Shown: positions 27,983 to 37,358, counted from the first letter of the stretch. The stretch is DNA of 64,000 nucleotides from an uncultured Pseudomonadota bacterium (GCA_903884105.1 CAISDJ010000071.1:49721-113720); one strand, 5' to 3'. Numbers and translations are program-made. The notes: generated from the sequence alone by a model not told the origin.

Positions 27983-28111
27983 GCCACGCCGACAGGATTT
28001 CACGATTCTCGGCAACGGCGCGCTCCATTCGTATGGATATGACACGGCTCGGCTCCTTACGTTGCTGCAGAAGAAGAAGCGCCAGCCGTCTTGTCGACGT
28101 ACCGTCGGCAT
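27963..28111 (-). pseudogene. Broken DUF4160 gene
   Basis: Two pieces of a DUF4160 protein lie in different frames. ATG 28111 opens MPTVRRQDGWRFFFCSN, the normal N-terminus. The normal C-terminus (MERAVAENREILSAWHEHFGD, shown in part) is read in another frame and stops at 27963. The histidine-rich middle (usually about 30 residues with PPHVHV) is missing between them. A deletion with frame shift explains this. The partner DUF2442 gene downstream is intact. Confidence 0.75.
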
Positions 28112-28265
28112 TCCTTTGCCTCCTGGACCAGCCGAGACAGTAGCCGCGGGAGACCGTGGAGCGAAACAACCAAAACGGCTGTCTTCATGCAGATTCCGGA
28201 GTTGCGATGAACCGATTCGATCTGCTTGGTAAGTTGTCACGCCAACAGGCATGATTGGATCGCCC

Positions 28266-29975
28266 ATGAAGGACGCCCAAACCGCTCAATCCCGGTCCAC
28301 CAATCGCGTAGCCGCGAGGCAGCTGCTGTGGATGGGTGTCGGTGCCGTGGGGGCTTTCGTGGCGCTGCTGTTCGTGCTCGGTTGGCTCGCGGGCAAGACT
28401 GGAGGCGGGCAGGTCGCGGGCGACGGGATCGACGTCAAGGCAGGATCCATTACGATCTCGTATCCGTTCGAACCGCCGCAGCTGGATGGCACCCGTGCGA
28501 CCGATTTGTCGAGCAGCTTTGTCCTCGGTCATGTGATGGAGGGGCTGCTGCGGCAGGATGATCACGGTGCCATCGCGCCGGGGGTTGCAGAGTCCTGGCA
28601 GATCGAACCCACGCACGCGATCTTCCACCTGCGGACCGATGCGTTATGGAGCGATGGCAAACCCGTCACGGCACAGGATTTCGTATTCGGCTGGCGGAAG
28701 GTCGTCGATCCCGCCACGGCGTCCGAGTATGCCTTCATCATGTATCCCGTGAAGAACGCGGAGGCGATCAGCAAGGGCGAGCTGCAGCCCGAGACGTTGG
28801 GTGTGCGCGCCGTCGATGACCGCACGGTGCAGGTGGAATTCCAGCAACCGATTGCCTACTTCGACAAGCTTGCCACCTTCAAGACGTACTATCCGATCCG
28901 CCAGGACTTCTACGAGAGCCGTGCCGGGCGATACGGTGCCGACGCCGCTGACCTGCTCTACAACGGCCCGTTCACGCTGGCACGCTGGGTTCATGGCGCG
29001 CAAGTGCGGTTCGAGAAGAACCCGCGCTACTGGAATCGGGACACCATCCGGATGAATGCCGTGGACATCCCGTACATCACCACGGATAGCGCGGCCGTGA
29101 TGAACCTGTACAAGGACAACAAGGTGGCGATGGTGGGCGCCTCGCTCGGACTCGATCCGGAACAATTGAAGGAAGTGCTGGTGCAGCGCTGGCCGATTGA
29201 GCGCTTCAACGAAGGCGCCATCTTCTTCATGGAGTTCAATCACCGCGACGGCCGCGTGACGCACAACCTGCATTTCCGCAAGGCCATCCAGCTCGCATTC
29301 GACCCGGGCGAGCTTGTGAATCAGGTCATCAAGCTCCCGGGCTATCTGCCCGGTCAATCATTGTTTCCAGAATGGCTGCGTGGCGCCGAGGGCCTCTTCC
29401 GTCAAGAGTATCCGGCAATGCCGCCCAAGGTGGATATTGCGGCGGCCCGCGCAGAGCTCGCGCTGGCGCGCAAGGAGCTCGGGCTCGAGTCCTTTCCTCC
29501 GATTTCACTGCTCTCCGATGACCGACCTCTCACGGTCCGCATCACGGAATACCTGCAGGCGCGGTTCAAGGAGGAACTCGGCCTCGAGGTCCGCATCGAC
29601 CGGCAGATCTTCAAGCAGCGCCTCGCCAAGATGACGTCCGGTGAGTTCGATATCGTGACGGCAGGCTGGTCCCCGGATTTTGACGACCCGATGACGTTCG
29701 GCGACCTGTTCGCGTCGTGGAACCTCAACAATCGGGGTCGCTATGCGGGCGCCGCACTCGACCGCCAGGTTCGTATCGCGATGGGATCGCTCGACCCGAA
29801 GACGCGGATGGATGCCTTTGGTAAGGTGCAGTCAATCCTGATCGACGAGGCAGTGATCGTTCCCATGTATGAGCGGGGCCAGGTGTTCGTGCGTAATCCG
29901 CAGCTGCAAGGCGTGGTCCGTCGAGTCGTCGGGACCGATCCTGACTTTACGCATGCGTACCTCGGGCCCAACTGA
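28266..29975 (+). CDS. oppA1: Peptide ABC transporter substrate-binding protein (OppA type), copy 1, membrane-anchored
   Basis: A 569-residue SBP_bac_5 protein. The periplasmic domain starts ISYPFEPPQLDGTRATDLSS. It contains VMEGLLRQDDHGAIAPGVAE and WSDGKPVTAQDFVFGWRKVV, the family signature, and later FDIVTAGWSPDFDDPMTFGD. Residues 20-42 form a strong membrane helix with no Ala-X-Ala cleavage site and no lipobox. It is therefore probably an anchored rather than free periplasmic binder. ATG 28266 is chosen over 28251 because its MKDAQ start aligns with MTDAQ of copy 2. It heads the opp operon and is followed three bases later by copy 2. Confidence 0.9.
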   Translation: MKDAQTAQSRSTNRVAARQLLWMGVGAVGAFVALLFVLGWLAGKTGGGQVAGDGIDVKAGSITISYPFEPPQLDGTRATDLSSSFVLGHVMEGLLRQDDHGAIAPGVAESWQIEPTHAIFHLRTDALWSDGKPVTAQDFVFGWRKVVDPATASEYAFIMYPVKNAEAISKGELQPETLGVRAVDDRTVQVEFQQPIAYFDKLATFKTYYPIRQDFYESRAGRYGADAADLLYNGPFTLARWVHGAQVRFEKNPRYWNRDTIRMNAVDIPYITTDSAAVMNLYKDNKVAMVGASLGLDPEQLKEVLVQRWPIERFNEGAIFFMEFNHRDGRVTHNLHFRKAIQLAFDPGELVNQVIKLPGYLPGQSLFPEWLRGAEGLFRQEYPAMPPKVDIAAARAELALARKELGLESFPPISLLSDDRPLTVRITEYLQARFKEELGLEVRIDRQIFKQRLAKMTSGEFDIVTAGWSPDFDDPMTFGDLFASWNLNNRGRYAGAALDRQVRIAMGSLDPKTRMDAFGKVQSILIDEAVIVPMYERGQVFVRNPQLQGVVRRVVGTDPDFTHAYLGPN

Positions 29976-29978
29976 ATC

Positions 29979-31697
29979 GTGACGGACGCTCAGCCTTCAC
30001 AAGCTTTGGAACACGGTTCGGCGCGGTCGGCCGGTCGCTCATTGCTGTGGCTGGCGGTGGGTGCGGCGGGGCTCTTCGTCTTGCTGCTGTGGGGGCTCGG
30101 CTTTGTCTCGGGCATGACGGGCGGTGGGGCTCGTAACAGCGGACCCGGCATCGATTTCCGCAACAATTCCATTGCGCTGGCCGCGAGTCAGGAACCGCCG
30201 CAGCTCGACAGCACGCGCACCTCGGACCAGGTCAGCAATTTCGTTCTCGGCCACATCATGGAAGGCCTGCTGCGCCAGGACGAGCACGATGAAGTGGTTG
30301 CCGGCGTCGCGGAGTCCTGGGAAGTGCGGGCTGACGGTGCGACGTTCCGTCTGCGGGAGAAGGCCCGTTGGAGCGACGGTAAACCGGTCACCGCGCACGA
30401 CTTTGTATTCGCATGGCGGCTGGTCGTGGACCCGAAGACCGCCGCGACATACGCGAGCCTGCTGTTCCCGATCCGCAATGCCGAGGCCATCATTGCAGGC
30501 AAGATGCCACCTGAGTCCCTCGGTGTTGTCGCGACCAACGATCGCCAGCTCGATGTCATGTTTGAGCGGCCGGTGCCCTATTTCGCCAAGCTGGCGGCCT
30601 TCACGACGCTTTTCCCGGTGCGCGAAGATTTCTTTCGCAGCCGCAACGGCAGCTATGCGGCCAACGCCGAGGACCTGCTGTTCAATGGACCCTTCACATT
30701 GGCGAGTTGGGAACACGACGCCAGCTTCCGTTTTGAAAAGAACGAGCTCTATTGGGACAAGGAGCGTGTGAAGCTCGCTGCAGTGGACGTGCCGTACATC
30801 ACCACGGATCCGAATGCCACGTTGAACCTGTACCGCGACGGCAAGATCGCGATGGTAGGGCAGTCCCCGGGCCTGGGTTCCGAAAGCCTGAAACAGGCAC
30901 TGATTTCCGGCTGGCCGATCTACCAGATGCGCGACGGATCGGTGTGGTACCTGCAGCTCAACTTCCGCCCGGAACGGCTCACCCGCAATCGCAACCTGCG
31001 CAAGGCGTTGCAGCTCGTCGTGGATCGTGGGGAGTTCGTCTACAAGGTGCTGAAGACCCCGGGGTATGTGCCGGCTGCGTCGGTGTTCCCGGTGTGGCTG
31101 AAGGGCGCCGAGAAGAAGTTCCGGCAGGAGTATCCCGCACCGGAGATCGCAGTAGATGTCACTGCAGCCCGTCGCTACCTGGCACTGGCAAAGCAGGAGC
31201 TGGGATTGGCGGAGTGGCCACCCCTGGTCTTCCTGTGCGACGACACGCCGAGCTCCAGCAAGCAGGCTGAATACTTCCAGACCGTCTTCAAGGAGAAGCT
31301 CGGGCTTGAGGTGCGTATCGACCGGCAGATTTTCAAGCAGCGCATCGCAAAGATGCAGGCCGGAGATTTCGATATCGTGAGTGCCGGATGGGGCCCCGAC
31401 TACGACGATCCACTGACCTTCGGTGACCTGTTCGCGTCATGGAACCCGAACAACCACGGTGAGTACAAGAATCCCGAACTGGATCGCTGGGTACGCACCG
31501 CGCAGGAGACGGTCGATCCGCATGCCCGCATGGCGGCCTTTGGCGAGATCCAGCGGATCATGATCGAGGATGCTGCCGTAGTCACTATGTACGAGCGCGG
31601 CCAGTCCTATGTGCAGGACCCTCGCCTGAAAAGGGTGGTCCGGCGCACCATCGGGATCGACCCGGACTTCTCAAACGCCTACCTCGAACCGAACTGA
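29979..31697 (+). CDS. oppA2: Peptide ABC transporter substrate-binding protein (OppA type), copy 2, membrane-anchored
   Basis: A 572-residue tandem paralogue of oppA1, colinear throughout (HIMEGLLRQDEHDEVVAGVA; WSDGKPVTAHDFVFAWRLVV; FDIVSAGWGPDYDDPLTFGD). It begins at GTG 29979. Residues 22-45 again form an uncleaved-looking helix without lipobox. The copies have diverged substantially, so they probably bind different oligopeptides and share one permease, as in other opp systems with several binders. Spacing to oppA1 is three bases and to oppB 18 bases. Confidence 0.9.
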   Translation: MTDAQPSQALEHGSARSAGRSLLWLAVGAAGLFVLLLWGLGFVSGMTGGGARNSGPGIDFRNNSIALAASQEPPQLDSTRTSDQVSNFVLGHIMEGLLRQDEHDEVVAGVAESWEVRADGATFRLREKARWSDGKPVTAHDFVFAWRLVVDPKTAATYASLLFPIRNAEAIIAGKMPPESLGVVATNDRQLDVMFERPVPYFAKLAAFTTLFPVREDFFRSRNGSYAANAEDLLFNGPFTLASWEHDASFRFEKNELYWDKERVKLAAVDVPYITTDPNATLNLYRDGKIAMVGQSPGLGSESLKQALISGWPIYQMRDGSVWYLQLNFRPERLTRNRNLRKALQLVVDRGEFVYKVLKTPGYVPAASVFPVWLKGAEKKFRQEYPAPEIAVDVTAARRYLALAKQELGLAEWPPLVFLCDDTPSSSKQAEYFQTVFKEKLGLEVRIDRQIFKQRIAKMQAGDFDIVSAGWGPDYDDPLTFGDLFASWNPNNHGEYKNPELDRWVRTAQETVDPHARMAAFGEIQRIMIEDAAVVTMYERGQSYVQDPRLKRVVRRTIGIDPDFSNAYLEPN

Positions 31698-31715
31698 TCC
31701 GGTTACCATCCCATC

Positions 31716-32651
31716 GTGCTCCGCTACATACTCAAACGACTGCTGCACGGCCTGATCACCGTCTGGTTCATCGCCACCGCGACGTTCATCGCGATGCACG
31801 CGGTGCCGGGCGATCCGCTGTCGGGTGAAAAGGCCATGACCCCCGAGATCCGCCGCAACCTCGAGGCCAAGTACGGCCTCGACAAGCCCGTGGTGGAGCA
31901 GTACCGCATCTTCCTCGTGAACATGGCGCAGGGGGATTTCGGCATTTCCTACACGCAGCAGAACCGCGAGGTGAACGACATCCTCCGCGAGGGCTTCCCG
32001 GTATCGGCGACGCTCGGCATCCTCGCCATCGTCTTTGCGGCTCTCGGCGGCGTGCTGCTCGGGGCGTTGACGGCGACATACCGCAACCGACTGCCGGACG
32101 TCGTCATCATGTTCCTCGTCATCCTGGGGATTTCGGTGCCGAGCTTCGTGTTTGCGGCGCTCGGACAGCTCGCATTGGTGAAGATCAACGCGTGGACTGG
32201 CTTCACGCTGTTTCCCGTGGCGGGCTGGGGAACGGTGATGCACATGGTCGTGCCGTCGCTCGTGCTGGGCCTTGGCACCATGGCGTACCTGACGCGCCTG
32301 ATGCGGTCGTCGATGCTCGAGGTCACGAACACCGACTACGTGCGGACAGCGCGGTCCAAAGGCCTGCCGCCCGCGCGGATCTTCCTCAAGCACCAGTTGC
32401 GTAACGCCATCCTGCCTGTGGTCACGGTGCTCGGCCCGGCGATTGCGGCCATCACGACCGGCGGCTTCGTCGTTGAGCTCGTGTTCGCGATCCCAGGCCT
32501 CGGCCGCTACTTCGTGCAGGCGGTGCAGCAGCTCGACTACACCGTGATCATGGGCACGACGGTGTTCTACGGTGCGTTCCTGGTGCTGATGGTCATCATC
32601 GTGGACATTGTCTACGGCCTCATCGATCCGCGCGTGAGGCTGAAGGCATGA
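31716..32651 (+). CDS. oppB: Peptide ABC transporter permease OppB
   Basis: A 311-residue inner-membrane permease with six helices. The N-terminus (LRYILKRLLHGLITVWFIAT) and the coupling-helix EAA loop (TDYVRTARSKGLPPARIFLK) match OppB/DppB. It starts with GTG at 31716. It pairs with OppC to form the channel and overlaps that gene by four bases. Confidence 0.95.
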   Translation: MLRYILKRLLHGLITVWFIATATFIAMHAVPGDPLSGEKAMTPEIRRNLEAKYGLDKPVVEQYRIFLVNMAQGDFGISYTQQNREVNDILREGFPVSATLGILAIVFAALGGVLLGALTATYRNRLPDVVIMFLVILGISVPSFVFAALGQLALVKINAWTGFTLFPVAGWGTVMHMVVPSLVLGLGTMAYLTRLMRSSMLEVTNTDYVRTARSKGLPPARIFLKHQLRNAILPVVTVLGPAIAAITTGGFVVELVFAIPGLGRYFVQAVQQLDYTVIMGTTVFYGAFLVLMVIIVDIVYGLIDPRVRLKA

Positions 32652-34045
32652 CGGACGCTACCTTGAGCGCCGCCGGATTCGAGCCGGTGCAAGTCGACCG
32701 GCAGATGCAACAGCTTACGCGTCCGTCGCTGTCGTACTGGCAGGATGCATGGCGCCGCCTTAAGGCCAATCGCCGCGCTTTCATATCCCTCTACATCGTC
32801 ATCGGCCTGCTGTTGTTCACGGTCGCGGGCCCGTGGGTCTGGACGGTCGATCCCTCGACGCAGGACCTGGACCAGGTCAGCAAGGCGCCGGGGTCCGATC
32901 GCCGCGCATTCATTGCGGAGCCGTATCAGCCCTGGGATGGCGTGCGCACTGCGGTTCCGGAAGGCCCCGCATCTTCCGCGCCGCCCACCAACGTCAAGAC
33001 AGTGGGGACGACGACCACGCAAGCGGTGCGCCTCACGTGGGATCCGGTCGCCGGCGTGGCGGGCTATCGCATCTATCGCAACATCTACCGTCCGACGGCA
33101 GGCGGTGCGCTCGGTCTGCCGCTCGGGGACGCGCTGACGCCGGATCAGGTGAGCTTCGAGGATCGGCTCGACCTCGAGCCAATGACGTATTACTACGCCG
33201 TGCTGACGCTGGATCGCTTCGGCCAGGCATTGAGCGCACCAGCGTCGCTCGGAGTGAAAGTCGTGCGCGTGATTACGCGAGCCCAGGCCGTCGAACGGAA
33301 GTTGGTGGCTTCCGAGTCGGACGCCAAGGTAGGCGATACCCTGCAGCTCGCGCTGCATCCTTTTGGCACTGACTATCTCGGCCGCGACCTGCTCGCAAGG
33401 CTGATGACCGGCGCCCGCGTGTCGCTCCTGATCGGCATCTTCGCGCCGCTGTTCTATGTGCTGCTCGGCATTGCATACGGCAGCGCGGCGGGCTTCATGG
33501 GCGGCAAGGCCGACTCCGTACTGATGCGCTTTGCCGACTTCGTCGTTGCGCTGCCGTTCCTGCTGTTCATGATCCTGTTCAAGATCGCGTTCGGCATCGG
33601 GCCAGGCGAGAGCGGTATCTTCCCGATGCTCGTGGCGCTGGTGCTGCTCAGCTGGCCGTCTGCGGCGCGACTGGTGCGTGGCCAGATCCTGCAGATTCGA
33701 GAGGAAGGTTACATTGGCGCGTCGCGGCTGCTGGGTGCCCGCACCGGCTACCTCGTGATGCGGCACATGATCCCGAACACCATGGGCGTCATCCTCGTGA
33801 CGCTGACATTCGCCATTCCGAGCGCCATCTTCACGGAGGCGTTCCTGTCGTTCATCGGCATGGGCGTGGCGCCACCCACGCCGTCGTGGGGCAGCATGTG
33901 CAACGAAGGCATCCGCACGATGCTGACGACGCCGCATGAGCTGATCTTCCCGGCGGTGATGATCAGCACTACGGTGCTCGCATTCAACCTGCTCGGCGAC
34001 GGCCTGCGCGACGCCTTCGATGCGCGGATGAGGTCACGCGAATGA
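32648..34045 (+). CDS. oppC: Peptide ABC transporter permease OppC with inserted fibronectin-III-like domain
   Basis: OppC proteins are usually near 300 residues; this one has 465. The frame is normal: helix 1 (about 45-65), HPFGTDYLGRDLLARLMTG (237 onward), and five further helices with the EAA loop around REEGYIGASRLLGARTGYLV. The extra length lies in the periplasmic loop after helix 1. Residues about 113-206 read as a fibronectin type III-like beta sandwich, with strands AVRLTWDPVAGVAGYRIYRN and LEPMTYYYAVLTLDRFGQ then SAPASLGVKV. Such a domain may touch the anchored binding proteins or the cell wall, but that is inference. Reading frame and codon use run unbroken through it. Confidence 0.93.
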   Translation: MTDATLSAAGFEPVQVDRQMQQLTRPSLSYWQDAWRRLKANRRAFISLYIVIGLLLFTVAGPWVWTVDPSTQDLDQVSKAPGSDRRAFIAEPYQPWDGVRTAVPEGPASSAPPTNVKTVGTTTTQAVRLTWDPVAGVAGYRIYRNIYRPTAGGALGLPLGDALTPDQVSFEDRLDLEPMTYYYAVLTLDRFGQALSAPASLGVKVVRVITRAQAVERKLVASESDAKVGDTLQLALHPFGTDYLGRDLLARLMTGARVSLLIGIFAPLFYVLLGIAYGSAAGFMGGKADSVLMRFADFVVALPFLLFMILFKIAFGIGPGESGIFPMLVALVLLSWPSAARLVRGQILQIREEGYIGASRLLGARTGYLVMRHMIPNTMGVILVTLTFAIPSAIFTEAFLSFIGMGVAPPTPSWGSMCNEGIRTMLTTPHELIFPAVMISTTVLAFNLLGDGLRDAFDARMRSRE

Positions 34046-35085
34046 GCGAGCGCGACGTCGTCCTCGAGGTAGAGGACCTCAAAGTGGAGTTCGATACGTA
34101 CGGCGGCATCGTGCATGCCGTCCGTGGGGTGAGCTTCCAGGTGCGGCAGGGCGAGACGCTGGCCATTGTCGGCGAGTCCGGTTGCGGCAAGTCCGTGACG
34201 ATGCAGAGCATCATGGGCCTGATCCCGATGCCGCCCGGGCGCATCACCTCCGGCACGGCGATGTATCGTGGCCAGGACCTCATCCGCAACAAGTACTTGG
34301 GCGGCAGGGATATCCGCGGCAGCGCCATCGGCATGGTATTCCAGGACCCGATGACGTCGCTGAACCCGACCATGACCATCGGCGACCAGATCGCCGAGAC
34401 CCTGCAGGTACATCGCGGCTTCTCGAAATCGCAAGCGTTGGCGCGTGCAGTCGAGCTGATTGCGATGGTGCGCATTCCCGATGCTGCCAAGCGCGCTTCG
34501 CAGTATCCATTCGAGTTCTCCGGCGGCATGCTGCAGCGGTCGATGATCGCGATGTCGCTCGCCTGCGAGCCGTCGATCCTGATTGCGGACGAACCCACCA
34601 CCGCGCTCGACGTCACCATCCAGGCGCAGATCCTCGACCTGCTGATGGACCTGCAGAAAGAGAAGGGCATGGCCATCGTGCTGATCACCCACGACCTCGG
34701 CGTAGTCGCCCGCATGGCGGACGACGTGATGGTGATGTATGCCGGCGAGATCGTGGAGAGCGGGACCATCGACGATGTGTTCTACCGCGGTGCGCATCCG
34801 TACACGATGGGACTGCGCGCCGCGATGCCATCGCGTGAGCTCGGTGCGCGGCAGCGCCTCACGCCCATCGACGGCAGCCCGCCTGACCTGTTCTCGCCGC
34901 CGTCAGGCTGCGGCTACTTTGCGCGCTGCCCGCAGGCCATGCGCATGTGCCAGGCGCAGCATCCTTACCTGATGTCGGTGGGCACGGCGCATCACTCGCG
35001 CTGCTGGCTGCAGCATCCTGATTCGACACGGCAGGTGCCCGGGCTCTCGATCCCGCACCTGGGCTCAGTGCCGGTGCAATCATGA
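34042..35085 (+). CDS. oppD: Peptide ABC transporter ATPase OppD
   Basis: A 347-residue ATPase with Walker A GESGCGKS, Q-loop GMVFQDPMTSLNPTMTIGDQ, signature EFSGGMLQR, Walker B ILIADEPTTALD and an H-loop in LITHDLGVVARMADDV. The C-terminal oligopeptide-transporter extension contains cysteines (CGYFARCPQAMRMC), which bind a [4Fe-4S] cluster in some homologues. It pairs with OppF to power uptake. It overlaps oppC and oppF by four bases each. Confidence 0.96.
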   Translation: MSERDVVLEVEDLKVEFDTYGGIVHAVRGVSFQVRQGETLAIVGESGCGKSVTMQSIMGLIPMPPGRITSGTAMYRGQDLIRNKYLGGRDIRGSAIGMVFQDPMTSLNPTMTIGDQIAETLQVHRGFSKSQALARAVELIAMVRIPDAAKRASQYPFEFSGGMLQRSMIAMSLACEPSILIADEPTTALDVTIQAQILDLLMDLQKEKGMAIVLITHDLGVVARMADDVMVMYAGEIVESGTIDDVFYRGAHPYTMGLRAAMPSRELGARQRLTPIDGSPPDLFSPPSGCGYFARCPQAMRMCQAQHPYLMSVGTAHHSRCWLQHPDSTRQVPGLSIPHLGSVPVQS

Positions 35086-36062
35086 GCGAGACGCCAGCAC
35101 CGATCCTGGTCGAGGCCATCGGTCTCACCAAGTTCTTCAATATCGGTCGCGGACAGATCGTCCATGCGGTCGACAACGTGTCGCTGCAGGTGCATGAGCG
35201 CGAGATCGTGGGCCTGGTTGGTGAGACGGGCTCCGGCAAGTCGACTCTCGGCAAGGCACTGATCGGCCTGCACGACAAGACGTCGGGGTCGGTGCGCTAT
35301 CGCGGGCAGACACTGCCACTGAAGTACCGCCCGGAGGATTTCCGGGAGCAGGCCAAGCGCGCGCAGATGATCTTCCAGGATCCGTATTCGTCGCTGAATC
35401 CCCGCATGACGGTGGGCGAGATCATCGGCGAAGGCCTGAAGCTGAAGTCATCCACGTGCGCGAATGACGTTCGCGAGCAGGTCGCCGAGTGGTTGCGTCG
35501 CGTCGGTCTCGAGCCCGACCACATGTCGCGCTATCCGCACGAGTTCTCGGGTGGCCAGCGGCAGCGCATCGGCATCGCCCGCGCGCTCATCATGGGGCCG
35601 GAGTTCGTCGTCTGCGACGAGCCGATCTCTGCGCTCGACGTCTCCGTGCAGGCGCAGGTCATCAACCTGCTCGACGACCTCAAGGCGTCGATGGGGCTGA
35701 CATTGCTGTTCATCGCGCACGACCTGTCCATGGTGCGGTACGTCTCCGACCGCGTGGCGGTGATGTACCTGGGCTCGCTCGTCGAAATCGGTCCGGCGAA
35801 CAAGGTGTTCTTCGAGCCGAAGCATCCGTACACGCAGCTGCTCGTCGGCTCGAACCCGGAGCCGGATCCGAGGACCGAGCATCGCCGTCGCAGCACGCTC
35901 ATCAAGGGCGAGATCCCGTCGCCGATCAACGTGCCGGCCGGCTGCCGTTTCGCCAATCGCTGCCCGCACGTGATGGACGTGTGCCGGCAGGTCACGCCGA
36001 TATTGCATGTTCCGAAGGACGAGACGGTGAGCGATCGGCAGGTCGCGTGCCATCTATACTAG
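35082..36062 (+). CDS. oppF: Peptide ABC transporter ATPase OppF
   Basis: A 326-residue second ATPase with Walker A GETGSGKST, signature EFSGGQRQR and Walker B FVVCDEPISALD. The C-terminal extension holds CRFANRCPHVMDVC, the same cysteine arrangement as OppD. It closes the six-gene operon oppA1-oppA2-B-C-D-F. The MBL-fold gene begins 21 bp later and may be co-transcribed. Confidence 0.96.
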   Translation: MSETPAPILVEAIGLTKFFNIGRGQIVHAVDNVSLQVHEREIVGLVGETGSGKSTLGKALIGLHDKTSGSVRYRGQTLPLKYRPEDFREQAKRAQMIFQDPYSSLNPRMTVGEIIGEGLKLKSSTCANDVREQVAEWLRRVGLEPDHMSRYPHEFSGGQRQRIGIARALIMGPEFVVCDEPISALDVSVQAQVINLLDDLKASMGLTLLFIAHDLSMVRYVSDRVAVMYLGSLVEIGPANKVFFEPKHPYTQLLVGSNPEPDPRTEHRRRSTLIKGEIPSPINVPAGCRFANRCPHVMDVCRQVTPILHVPKDETVSDRQVACHLY

Positions 36063-36082
36063 AACGCAAGGGGGAGAAGCAC

Positions 36083-37000
36083 ATGTCGTCATTCAAGGTT
36101 GTTGTGCCGCTGCTGTTGCTGACGATGCAGACTGCATTCGCGGGCCAGGCACCCACGCGAGAAGAGCAGATCCGCGATACGCCGATCACGGTGCTGAAGA
36201 TCAGCGACGGCTTGAACGTCCTGTACGGCGTCGGCGGCAACATCCTCGTCTCGACGGGGCCGCAGGGCGTGCTGACGGTGGATAGCCAGTTCGCGGGCAT
36301 GGTGCCGAAGTACAAGGCAACCATCGCGAGTTTGGGGGGCGGGGCGATTGTCTACACGATCAACACCCACGGTCATTTCGACCATGTCGAAGGCAATACG
36401 ATCCTGGCGCCGGACGGCACGCGGTTCGTCGGGCACGAGAATGCGCGGGAGCTGATGTCGATGCCCCGCGTCGTCAATCTCGTGACCGCTCAGAACATGC
36501 AACCGGCCTATCCCGAGGCGGCACGGCCCTCGATCACGTACAGCCGAGAAATGCGGATGTACTTTAACGGCCGGCAGATTGACCTGGTGCACGTCGGGCC
36601 GGCTCACACGGCCGGTGATACTGCCGTCATCCTGCGGGCCAGCGGTAGTTCGCCGACGGTCGTGCATCTGGGTGATGTGTTCAACATGGCGGGGTATCCG
36701 TTCATCGATGTTGACAACGGCGGCGACCTGAACGGTGTCATCAGCTTCTGCCAGGCCGTCCTCGCGCAGATCGGCCCGGACGCCGTCGTCATCCCGGGTC
36801 ATGGCAAGGTGTCGGGGTACAAGGATCTTGTCGACTATGTGGGGATGCTCACTGCGCTGCGTGACCGGATCAGCGCGCTGATCGCCACCGGGGCGACCAT
36901 GGAGCAGGTCGCTGCAGCCAAGCCGACGGCACCGTGGGATGACTCGCGGGGCAACCCAACGGCCTTCGTCAATCGGGCCTACACCTCGCTCAAGCGGTAG
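36083..37000 (+). CDS. Secreted MBL-fold metallo-hydrolase
   Basis: A 305-residue metallo-beta-lactamase-fold protein with a signal peptide (cleavage near TAFAGQ, residue 19-22). The zinc motif HxHxDH appears as NTHGHFDHVEGN, the next ligand His in VHVGPAHTAGDTAV, then VHLGDVF and VIPGHGKV. These fit glyoxalase II-like or quinoprotein-relay (SoxH) subgroups more than true beta-lactamases. GGGGGAG precedes ATG 36083. Longer in-frame readings upstream only overlap oppF. The position right after opp hints at shared transcription, but the substrate is unknown. Confidence 0.87.
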   Translation: MSSFKVVVPLLLLTMQTAFAGQAPTREEQIRDTPITVLKISDGLNVLYGVGGNILVSTGPQGVLTVDSQFAGMVPKYKATIASLGGGAIVYTINTHGHFDHVEGNTILAPDGTRFVGHENARELMSMPRVVNLVTAQNMQPAYPEAARPSITYSREMRMYFNGRQIDLVHVGPAHTAGDTAVILRASGSSPTVVHLGDVFNMAGYPFIDVDNGGDLNGVISFCQAVLAQIGPDAVVIPGHGKVSGYKDLVDYVGMLTALRDRISALIATGATMEQVAAAKPTAPWDDSRGNPTAFVNRAYTSLKR

Positions 37001-37010
37001 CGCGATCTCC

Positions 37011-37358
37011 ATGCCTGCGGTCAGCGTCTACGGCATCAGGAATTGCGACACGATAAGCAAGGCCCGCACGTGGCTCGATTCCCACGGCGTGGCGTACGAT
37101 TTCCATGACTACAAGGTCGCAGGCGTCGATCCCGACGATCTGAAGCGCTGGGTCAAACAGCTCGGCTGGGAAGTGCTGCTGAATCGCGCGGGCACTACGT
37201 TCCGCAAGCTCGCCGATGCCGACAAGGAAGGACTCACCGAAGCGAAGGCGATCCAGCTCATGCTGGCGCAGCCGTCGATGATCAAAAGGCCGGTGCTGGA
37301 GAAGGGGAAGACGCTGCTTGTCGGTTTCAAGCCAGAGGCTTATCAGGCGTTGATCTGA
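37011..37358 (+). CDS. yffB: YffB/Spx-family thioredoxin-fold protein (ArsC-like)
   Basis: A 115-residue protein starting VYGIRNCDTISKARTWLDSH, followed by LGWEVLLNRAGTTFRKLADA and MIKRPVLEKGKTLLVGFKPE. The pattern matches E. coli YffB, an ArsC/Spx-like thioredoxin fold with a single conserved cysteine (NCDT). YffB has been linked to glutathione-dependent reduction, and true arsenate reductase activity is not implied. ATG 37011 lies 10 bases after the MBL gene stop. Confidence 0.9.
   Translation: MPAVSVYGIRNCDTISKARTWLDSHGVAYDFHDYKVAGVDPDDLKRWVKQLGWEVLLNRAGTTFRKLADADKEGLTEAKAIQLMLAQPSMIKRPVLEKGKTLLVGFKPEAYQALI

Noticed and set aside
35489..36082. N-terminal extension of the MBL-fold protein into oppF
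   Set aside because: ATG 36083 has a strong ribosome-binding site and a proper signal peptide. The extension is frame-shifted oppF.
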